From an uncultured Oscillibacter sp. (lineage in GTDB: Bacteria > Bacillota > Clostridia > Oscillospirales > Oscillospiraceae): a stretch of DNA of 64,000 nucleotides. Made by a program: the position numbers and the translations under genes. This document shows positions 58,194 to 64,000 of the stretch, one piece after another. Position 1 is the stretch's first letter. Each line of letters begins with the position of its first letter. The notes under the pieces were generated by a model. It saw nothing but the letters and a program-made list of their open reading frames with translations, did not search any database and was not told where the DNA came from. The stretch lies in contig CAJUTB010000010.1 of NCBI GenBank assembly GCA_910589315.1, positions 4,986 through 68,985 on the forward strand, in the 5' to 3' direction.

Positions 58194-59501
58194 TTGGATT
58201 ATTTCAGTTTCTGTCTGAATGGACTTTCTCTCACGGCGCAAGGCGCTTTGCATGTCCGTTTTGTCAGTCATCTGACTGGAAAGCAACTGAAAATCCGGTA
58301 TTTTTTCGCATATTTATGTTTGCTCTTTACCATTGCGTTTCTCTCTGAACGATTGGCGGTGAACGAAATGGTATCCATTGGCGCAGGCGTGCTGGTCTTA
58401 TACGGAATAAGCCGTTTTGCGCTGGGGAACCAGCGGCCGGCATCCTGGACGGCGGCGGTTCTGGCGTTTTATATCACGCAGCTTTCTTTTGGCGTTCTCA
58501 ATTCGGCAGAAGCGATGCTGTTTCCCCGTTTGGTTGGAAGTCCTTGGCTGTATGCGGCGCTGCTGGCGGCGCAGGCGTTTTTTTGCGTGATCTGTGCCGG
58601 CGCTTATGCTGCGGTTCAGAAACTCCTGTCCCTGCCGGAAGGCGTCCAAATGCCGTATATGAGTCTGCTGTTATTCCCAGGATTCTTTTTCTTATCCGCC
58701 GAGCTGTATATTCTGCATACGTCTTATAGTTTTGTTGCGTCCTCCGTCTTGCTGGAAAACGAGGGAAAACACAGCGCGTTGTTGTTTTTGCAGGCGCTGG
58801 GACTGGCGGCGTTGTTTTGCACGTTGTACGCCTATCGCCATGTGTGCCTGGGATTTCAGGCCCAGACGGCGGTGCAGTCGCTGACGCAGGCGGCGCAAGC
58901 GCAGAAGGTGTATATTGCAGAGGCCCAGGCACGGTATGCACAGACGAAATCCTTTCGTCATGATATCAGAAATCATCTGTCCGTGTTAAAGGGTCTGCTG
59001 AACAATGGAAAGCTGGAGGAGAGCAAAATCTACCTGCAAAAGCTGGAGACGGCCTCGGAATCGCTGGCGTTCCCCTGTCAGACGGGCAATCCGGTTGTGG
59101 ACATCCTGCTGGGGGAAAAGCTGGGGCTGGCGAAAGCAAAAGGGATTACGGCAGAAGTGTCTTTGGTTTTGCCAAACCCGTGCGGAATCGACGATTTTGA
59201 CCTGTGCGTTATATTTGCAAACGCCCTGGATAATGCAGTGAACGCCTGTCAGAAGGGGGAGGAGGCGGGGTTCATCCGCATTACGGGGAAACGGCAGGGA
59301 GATTTCTATATGCTGACATTTGAAAACAGCTGTCCGGCAGAACCGCTTCCTCCGTCAGGGACGGGACTGCATAACATCCGGTCAGCGGCGGAAAAATACC
59401 ATGGAGCGGTGCTGATAGAGAAGAAGGACCAGAATTTTTCCTTGAATGTGCTGCTAAACATTTCATTACATCCAGAGAGCATTTCGGGCCAAACGTATTG
59501 A
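58194..59501 (+). CDS. GHKL-type sensor histidine kinase (AgrC-like)
   Basis: A 435-residue kinase. Six or seven hydrophobic segments fill residues 1-220, then a helix with the H-box FRHDIRNHLSVLKG (phospho-acceptor His256) and a GHKL ATPase domain with NALDNAVNAC and SGTGLHNIRSAAEKY. This is the AgrC/peptide-sensing architecture. TTG 58194 is chosen because GGGAGG lies seven bases upstream; ATG 58176 precedes that site. It lies 37 bases after its partner regulator. Confidence 0.92.
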   Translation: MDYFSFCLNGLSLTAQGALHVRFVSHLTGKQLKIRYFFAYLCLLFTIAFLSERLAVNEMVSIGAGVLVLYGISRFALGNQRPASWTAAVLAFYITQLSFGVLNSAEAMLFPRLVGSPWLYAALLAAQAFFCVICAGAYAAVQKLLSLPEGVQMPYMSLLLFPGFFFLSAELYILHTSYSFVASSVLLENEGKHSALLFLQALGLAALFCTLYAYRHVCLGFQAQTAVQSLTQAAQAQKVYIAEAQARYAQTKSFRHDIRNHLSVLKGLLNNGKLEESKIYLQKLETASESLAFPCQTGNPVVDILLGEKLGLAKAKGITAEVSLVLPNPCGIDDFDLCVIFANALDNAVNACQKGEEAGFIRITGKRQGDFYMLTFENSCPAEPLPPSGTGLHNIRSAAEKYHGAVLIEKKDQNFSLNVLLNISLHPESISGQTY

Positions 59502-59612
59502 AATGGGATTTCCGGAGTGGTAAACTGAACGCAGGCAGGAGCTTCCAACCTGTGAAGCAGAGCGGGATTCTTTCCGCAGGGCACAGCAGAGAGTGACAAG
59601 GAGGAATGATAT

Positions 59613-60185
59613 ATGACGCCGATTTCCAGTGCAGTACCCAGCGCGGTTTCGCCTTTGACGGCAGCTGAGAAAATACTTGGAACACCGAAGGTCCAGCGGC
59701 CAGAGGAGGAGTTCCGGAGCGGCCGGGTGAAACCGGCAATGGATGAATATGTCCCAGAGAAACCGCAGGAGCCGTCGGGCCGCTACTGGCTGGGCAAGGA
59801 CGAGGATGGCCGGCCGAAGGTTTATTTTGACGATCCGGAGGCGCCGGCGGACGCCCCAAAACAGACGGCAGACGGCAGTGAAGATCTGGACAGTGTTCCA
59901 CAAGACAGTGGTTTGGAAAAAGAAGAGGATGCAGAGGGACCGAAAGCCCCGAAAAAAGAAAGGGAAAAAGAAGAACGCTGCGTCGGCAATACCGATGAGG
60001 TTGACCGTGAGATCAGAAAATTGAAAAAGAAGAAAAAGGAATTGGAACAGCAGATTAACGCGGAGACTGACGAAGCCAAAGTCCGGGAGCTGGAAAAGAA
60101 GCTGGGACAGGTGGAACGTGAGCTGAGTGAAAAAGACAACGATAATTACCGCCGCCAGCACAGCAAATTCACACAGCTTTCATGA
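59613..60185 (+). CDS. Acidic, disordered/coiled-coil protein of unknown function
   Basis: A 190-residue cytoplasmic-type protein. The first 120 residues are Pro/Glu/Asp-rich and likely disordered, with a conserved-looking patch SGRYWLGKDEDGRPKV; residues about 125-175 form a strongly charged coiled coil (EIRKLKKKKKELEQQI...ELEKKLGQVERELS). No signal peptide or membrane segment. AGGAGG precedes the ATG. It follows the two-component genes by 111 bases and may be under the same control, but no function can be assigned. Confidence 0.75.
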   Translation: MTPISSAVPSAVSPLTAAEKILGTPKVQRPEEEFRSGRVKPAMDEYVPEKPQEPSGRYWLGKDEDGRPKVYFDDPEAPADAPKQTADGSEDLDSVPQDSGLEKEEDAEGPKAPKKEREKEERCVGNTDEVDREIRKLKKKKKELEQQINAETDEAKVRELEKKLGQVERELSEKDNDNYRRQHSKFTQLS

Positions 60186-60220
60186 TCTCTCCGGTCCCGG
60201 CGGCACAAGAGTTCGTAACG

Positions 60221-60244
60221 ATCCCCCGGCTCTCGCCGGGGGAT
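60221..60244 (+). repeat. GC-rich hairpin before the P-loop gene
   Basis: Ten-base perfect arms (60221-60230, 60235-60244) and a TCTC loop, with no T run. It stands between the coiled-coil gene and the ATPase gene and may reduce read-through or protect the upstream mRNA. Confidence 0.6.
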
Positions 60245-60333
60245 ATGCATTTCATCCGGGGCAATTCCAAGGATTGTCAAATGGCCCTGTGCCGGCATAC
60301 CCTGAAAGTGAAACAACTTAGGGAGGTCATCAC

Positions 60334-61395
60334 ATGGCACAAGTGACAAATTTTTTCGTTGGAGCCAACAGCGGCGAAGGCTTTCGGAATCTGTTTCCAG
60401 AGCTGGTGGATGTGGAAGATACATATGACCTGATTGTATTAAAAGGCGGTCCGGGCGTAGGGAAAAATACGTTTATGCGGGAGATTGGCCGTACAATGGA
60501 ACAGGCCGGGACGCCGGTAGAGTATCTGTGGTGTTCAGGCGATCCAGATTCTCTGGACGGCGTGGTAATACCAGAGCTGAAATGCGCCGTGGCGGATGGT
60601 ACATCGCCCCACGTCATCGAGCCGCAATATCCGGCGGCGGTAGACCGGTATGTAAACCTGGGCGAATACTACGACATTACGGCGGCGAAAGCGGAGGCAG
60701 AGGAGGTCAAGGACAAAACCCACGCCTATAAAGCGGCCTACGTCCGCGCCTATCACTGCCTGAAAGCGGCGCGTCAGGTAGAGCTGGACGCCATAGCGGA
60801 AGCATCCAAGACCTTCGACGCAGAGCGTCTGGACCACCGGATCAACGGTATCATCGCCCGTGAGCTGCGGGCCAGGGGCAATGAGTGCGGAAAGACTACC
60901 CGCCGTTTTCTTGGCAGTATCACCCATAAAGGCTGCATTTGGCGTTTTGACAGCGTTGATGTGCTGTGTCCAAAGGTCTACGAGTTTACAGACAGCTGGG
61001 AGCTTGCAGGCGCGTCTTTGGCGCGGCTCCATGCGGCGGCGTCAGAGAATGGCTGGAATACCATTGCCTGCCTGTCGCCGGAGGACCCGAAACATCTGGA
61101 ACATCTTTTGATTCCGGGACTGGGGCTTGCGTTCGTCACATCCCGTCCCGGCATGGATTACGGAAAAAAACCTTACCGCCGCATCCGGTTGGAAACGGCG
61201 GTAGAGAGCAAAGCGCGTATGCGGTTTCAGACACGCATGACCGCGCTTTTGCGGGAGGAAGCGGTCGGAGCGTTAAAAGAAGCAAAACGGAATCACGATG
61301 CCCTGGAAGCTATTTATAATCCCTATGTGGACTTCGACGGCGTGCGGGCAACGGCGGCCATTGAGGCCGGACGGCTGTTGAGCTATCTGAAATAA
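60334..61395 (+). CDS. P-loop ATPase of unknown function (PRK06851-like)
   Basis: A 353-residue soluble protein with Walker A LKGGPGVGKNT (37-46; note Asn where most have Ser or Thr, followed by Thr), an acidic middle (EEVKDKTHAYKAAYVRAYHCLKAA spread over 122-148) and a second half that resembles another P-loop domain (FLGSITHKGCIW near 195). It looks like the PRK06851 group of uncharacterised Firmicutes ATPases, which carry two P-loop-like halves. Function unknown. AGGGAGG precedes the ATG. Convergent with trmB with a single base between stops. Confidence 0.75.
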   Translation: MAQVTNFFVGANSGEGFRNLFPELVDVEDTYDLIVLKGGPGVGKNTFMREIGRTMEQAGTPVEYLWCSGDPDSLDGVVIPELKCAVADGTSPHVIEPQYPAAVDRYVNLGEYYDITAAKAEAEEVKDKTHAYKAAYVRAYHCLKAARQVELDAIAEASKTFDAERLDHRINGIIARELRARGNECGKTTRRFLGSITHKGCIWRFDSVDVLCPKVYEFTDSWELAGASLARLHAAASENGWNTIACLSPEDPKHLEHLLIPGLGLAFVTSRPGMDYGKKPYRRIRLETAVESKARMRFQTRMTALLREEAVGALKEAKRNHDALEAIYNPYVDFDGVRATAAIEAGRLLSYLK

Positions 61396-61396
61396 A

Positions 61397-62086
61397 TCAG
61401 TCTGCGTCCGGCAAAGACCGGTTCTCCGATTCCTCCGCGGGAGGCGTCCAGTCCGCCATGGTTCCTACCAGCCGGTGGATGGGCTGTCCCAGATCATGGA
61501 ATTTGGCCTCGTAGTCGGTCATGACGCCTACGGGGCCATGTTCGTGAAGATTCCATGTAACTTCGGAAAGGGTAAAACCAAAATTAGGGAATTCTTCCAC
61601 TGAAAAAGCGAACAATCCCACGTTGTCGGTTTTGAAATGAATCTGTCCGCCGGGCTTGAGAACCTGCCGGTAGAGCCTGAGAAAATTTCCGTGGACCAGC
61701 CGCCGTTTTGCGTGGCGTTTGCTGGGCCAGGGGTCACAGAAGTTGATATAGATCCGGTCCACCTCGCCGGGAGCGAAGAAATAGGGGAGTTGGTTTGCAT
61801 CGGCGCTGACGAAGAAGACATTGGTCAGCTCCTCGTTGGAACAGCGTTCCATAGCGACCACCATAGCGTCTGGAACTTTCTCCACAGCCAGGAACAGCAC
61901 GTCCGGTTCGGCTTTTGCGGTTCCTGCGGTAAAGCGGCCCTTGCCGCAGCCCAGCTCTACTCGAAGCTCCCGGGCCTGCGGCATCAGGTCCCGCCACTGG
62001 CCGCAGAGGTCATAAGGGTTTGAAATCAAGCGGTCGCTGCAACGTTCCATACGAGGGATTAAATTTTTCTTTTTCCTCATTCGCAT
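61397..62086 (-). CDS. trmB: tRNA (guanine-N7-)-methyltransferase
   Basis: A 229-residue SAM-dependent enzyme that makes m7G46 in tRNA. SAM motif ELGCGKGRF (44-52), AVEKVPDA, and the diagnostic INFCDPWPSKRHAKRRL (spread about 130-147), plus MTDYEAKFHDLGQPIHRL at the C-terminus. ATG 62086 follows GGAGG; the frame extends upstream without similarity. Usual length for Firmicutes TrmB. Confidence 0.97.
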   Translation of the reverse strand: MRMRKKKNLIPRMERCSDRLISNPYDLCGQWRDLMPQARELRVELGCGKGRFTAGTAKAEPDVLFLAVEKVPDAMVVAMERCSNEELTNVFFVSADANQLPYFFAPGEVDRIYINFCDPWPSKRHAKRRLVHGNFLRLYRQVLKPGGQIHFKTDNVGLFAFSVEEFPNFGFTLSEVTWNLHEHGPVGVMTDYEAKFHDLGQPIHRLVGTMADWTPPAEESENRSLPDAD

Positions 62087-62154
62087 ATGCAAAGTCCTCC
62101 AAAGACCGCCGGAAAGGCCCGGAAAATCCGGTACAGGGCGGTTGTGTTCAGAAC

Positions 62155-62183
62155 ATCTTACCACAGAAACCCAACTCTGTAAA
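62155..62183 (-). promoter_or_regulatory. Promoter of trmB
   Basis: Minus strand TTTACA (62178-62183), 17-base spacer, TAAGAT (62155-62160), about 70 bases before the ATG. Confidence 0.6.
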
Positions 62184-62311
62184 TCTTTTTCTCTCTTTTC
62201 AAATTCGTGCCGCACAATGGGCCCTGCAAAAGGATTTGCCAATATGACGAAAGCTGGTACTGTCTTTACAGCAGTGCCCGGCAAACAGAAAACAGGGTCT
62301 GAAAAGGCGGT

Positions 62312-62875
62312 CTACTCTGCGCCAAGTTTTTCCAAATGGTGTTTTGCAAAACCTTCTGCGATTGAATCTCCGCATTTCGATAGTTCTTTTATTTTTTCGA
62401 GTGCGTCTTCTTTTCCTTTGTCTTTGTATAGCCGGTGCAAGGCCCACATAGCTTTTCGTGTGATATGTTCGTCATCTTCGCCAAGGTAATGTCCCGGGTA
62501 TTTCTGCACGGCCATAGAAGCCAAGATTTTCACGTTTTCCGGTCCGCCGCAGCGTTCAATTAACCCTACCATATCTTCCAGGTTATTGGCCTTCACCCAA
62601 TTTTCAAGAGAGATTTTTTCCAATATCGTTACAGTTTCTTCGTCAAATAATTCAAAAATCCACCCCAGCAGCAGAATATTATCCAGTTCTTCACCGTCTC
62701 TATGTTCGCAAGCGTCCTTTAACCAACGGCAAAACACCCCTGGAGAAGACAAATCTTCAGAGAGTGATTTTTTCAGAGCCTCCTTTTTGGCTCGTTTTTC
62801 ATCTTCTGACAAAATTGCGGCCCGAAATGTTCCGGAAAGATATTCATTCAGGGCTTTTTTATCTTTTTCCATCAT
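62312..62875 (-). CDS. Uncharacterised helical protein
   Basis: A 187-residue soluble, Lys/Glu-rich all-helical protein (MMEKDKKALNEYL...). Repeated helix pairs (EELDNILLLGWIFEL, NVKILASMAVQKY, ITRKAMWALHRLY) suggest a HEAT-like scaffold. GGGAG nine bases before ATG 62875 favours this start over ATG 62896. Base composition is more AT-rich than its neighbours. No family is recognised with confidence; such solitary helical proteins are often immunity or bacteriophage-linked genes. Confidence 0.65.
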   Translation of the reverse strand: MMEKDKKALNEYLSGTFRAAILSEDEKRAKKEALKKSLSEDLSSPGVFCRWLKDACEHRDGEELDNILLLGWIFELFDEETVTILEKISLENWVKANNLEDMVGLIERCGGPENVKILASMAVQKYPGHYLGEDDEHITRKAMWALHRLYKDKGKEDALEKIKELSKCGDSIAEGFAKHHLEKLGAE

Positions 62876-63005
62876 GTTTATCGCTCCCCGCGCCATCTTC
62901 TTATAAATAAATCGATCTTACCATGATTCTAGCATAGGCATTTGTTCAATTCAATCGATATTATTGAAATTGTGGGAGTTTTTAGCCGGTAATATGTTTA
63001 TCTGC

Positions 63006-63034
63006 TTGCGGCGGCTAACCCGTTATGGTATCAT
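63006..63034 (+). promoter_or_regulatory. Promoter of the following gene
   Basis: TTGCGG (63006-63011), 17-base spacer, TATCAT (63029-63034), 27 bases before the ATG at 63061. Confidence 0.6.
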
Positions 63035-63060
63035 AGGGGAGGAGAGGAAGGAGAAAATGT

Positions 63061-63915
63061 ATGCAGTTTGAAGATGTTTTGAAGGACGCATACCGGGATG
63101 AGTTTGGCCGAATGGCGGGCATGGCGATGTTTCCCTATTTTCAGAAGGAGATTGAGGTTGTCTGCGCTCCGAAGGTAACGCCTGAATATGTACAGAAAAC
63201 GCTGGGCTGGCTGGCAGAGATCGACGAAAAATGCATGAAAGAAATTTGCAGATTTGCGAGTTATTATTTGCAGGACGAATTGGAAAAAACAAGTATTGGC
63301 GAGCTGATGGATGAAGGTGCGCAGCATTTGGAAAGCCCGCTGGACGTGCTGAAATACATGGAATTTGGTCTTTTAGAAATTGAGGAGCCGGAGGACCCGA
63401 ATCTTCCGGTGTTAAATCTCGGCGGCGGCTGTGACTGGCGGGAAGACGAGGGGATACAGTGTCTTATCCGAGACGGCCAGGTAATTTATCTTGGCTTGTG
63501 GAATGATTGCAGCGTCTGGGGCAGGCATTATGGGGACGATGACCAATATTTGAGCAATTACGTCTTGTATGAGAGCCGGGAGGAACGAAGAGCCAGAACG
63601 GCAGAACGCTTGAAAAATAAGCCATTGGAGCAGTTTTGCCATTTGGAAATCCCGATGAGTTCTCCAATTCGCAAATTTGTGGAAATGAAACTGGCAAGTA
63701 TGGAAGAATGTACACGAAAAGAAGCCTGGGAGAAATTTGAGCATACGCTATTGTTTGAATTTATGAAGGATTACCCGGAGCTGGTAGCGGAAAACGCCGA
63801 TTTTTTGTATCGTTGTTTTTGCATAGAGCGGGAGAAAGGTCCCGGCGACATGGCGGAATATATAGAAACAACGTGCAAATGGAGCTTTATTGAAGCAAAA
63901 AAATCCGAAGGGTGA
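63061..63915 (+). CDS. Uncharacterised protein, possibly DUF6985-like
   Basis: A 284-residue soluble protein: helical N-terminus (1-95), a central beta segment with NLGGGCDWREDEG and VIYLGLWNDCSVWGRHYGDD (about 120-165) and a helical C-terminus (about 175-284). The central Asp/Trp/Gly pattern recalls small DUF6985-type proteins found beside polymorphic toxins, but this is a weak memory-based match. AAGGAG precedes the ATG. It is divergent from the helical protein at 62312, sharing a 185-base AT-rich spacer. The terminator stem starts inside its last codons. Confidence 0.7.
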   Translation: MQFEDVLKDAYRDEFGRMAGMAMFPYFQKEIEVVCAPKVTPEYVQKTLGWLAEIDEKCMKEICRFASYYLQDELEKTSIGELMDEGAQHLESPLDVLKYMEFGLLEIEEPEDPNLPVLNLGGGCDWREDEGIQCLIRDGQVIYLGLWNDCSVWGRHYGDDDQYLSNYVLYESREERRARTAERLKNKPLEQFCHLEIPMSSPIRKFVEMKLASMEECTRKEAWEKFEHTLLFEFMKDYPELVAENADFLYRCFCIEREKGPGDMAEYIETTCKWSFIEAKKSEG

Positions 63916-63932
63916 AAACCCTTCGGATTTTT
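63901..63932. terminator. Terminator overlapping the gene end
   Basis: Twelve-base arms (63901-63912, 63919-63930) with the TGA stop codon in the loop, followed by TTTTT on the plus side. The minus side also has an A/T-rich exit, so it may serve the convergent gene too. Confidence 0.9.
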
Positions 63933-63945
63933 GCAGATGTAGGAA

Positions 63946-64000
63946 TTATTTCGCAGCCTTGGCAGCGCGGATAGCCTCGGTGAGCATGGGGGTGACCTTG
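63946..64000 (-). CDS. C-terminal end of an unidentified gene
   Basis: On the minus strand, the last 17 codons of a gene running in from the right end KVTPMLTEAIRAAKAAK before TAA (63946-63948). Codon use is clean and the terminator lies just beyond, so it is real coding sequence, but too little is visible to name the protein. Confidence 0.6.
   Translation of the reverse strand, partial: KVTPMLTEAIRAAKAAK

Overview
The window looks like a chromosomal segment of a GC-rich (high-50s percent by eye) low-motility, probably spore-forming Clostridia member, most likely an Oscillospiraceae/Ruminococcaceae-type gut anaerobe. The grounds are dense AGGAGG-type ribosome sites, frequent TTG/GTG starts, 3-hydroxybutyrate/butyrate metabolism, a GerMN lipoprotein, a DacF-like carboxypeptidase, SLH-domain surface proteins and a clostridial split methionine synthase. 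No rRNA, tRNA, CRISPR array or intact insertion sequence was seen. The only mobile-element trace is a decayed IS3-type transposase near the left end.

Layout. 1-483: end of a cytidylate-kinase-like gene. 484-1157: IS3 remnant plus a long hairpin. 1158-4486 (minus): recQ, a small helical protein and glycerate kinase. 5065-12183 (minus): PLP-dependent methionine-gamma-lyase-family enzyme, YfcC-type carrier, isoaspartyl dipeptidase, D-aminoacylase and lysA, which together look like amino-acid/peptide salvage. 12184-15554 (minus): a tightly overlapping comEA-like / response regulator / histidine kinase / GerMN set. 15720-17081: D-Ala-D-Ala carboxypeptidase. 17329-25060: a self-contained sigma-54 module, with an enhancer-binding activator, a textbook -24/-12 promoter with upstream inverted repeats, a 3-hydroxybutyrate catabolic operon (dehydrogenase, CoA-transferase A and B, 3-hydroxyacyl-CoA dehydrogenase, GntP-type permease) and rpoN itself.

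25102-30896 (minus): a methionine operon (LacI-type regulator, activation-domain protein, B12-dependent methionine synthase lacking that domain, homocysteine methyltransferase/MTHFR fusion), divergent from a small ORF and a GH42 beta-galactosidase. 33591-39158: a surface-protein region with an SLH protein carrying a Thr-Pro repeat linker and, divergent to it, a membrane-protein gene joined in frame across one TGA to a paralogue of the SLH protein's N-terminal domain, which also carries a frameshift. 39161-41007: a CDF metal exporter and a Cys-rich protein.

41185-55925 is the most notable block: an apparently single-direction Ter (tellurium-resistance-like) stress cluster of about 14.6 kb. It holds the TerY-type VWA / PP2C / kinase triad, a calcium-type P-ATPase, four TerD-family proteins plus a fifth TerD domain fused to a beta-helix-like domain, an AIM24-like protein, and a biosynthetic module (CitE-like lyase, phosphoribosyltransferase with TRSP domain, StiP/PELOTA protein, HAD phosphatase). 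This composition matches the proposed Ter-linked pathway for a nucleoside-like metabolite, whose product is still unknown.

56010-64000: rpsU with an ideal promoter, a NagD-type HAD phosphatase, an AgrA/AgrC-like LytTR two-component pair preceded by phased repeats, an acidic coiled-coil protein, a P-loop ATPase, trmB and a divergent pair of uncharacterised proteins, then the tail of an unidentified gene.
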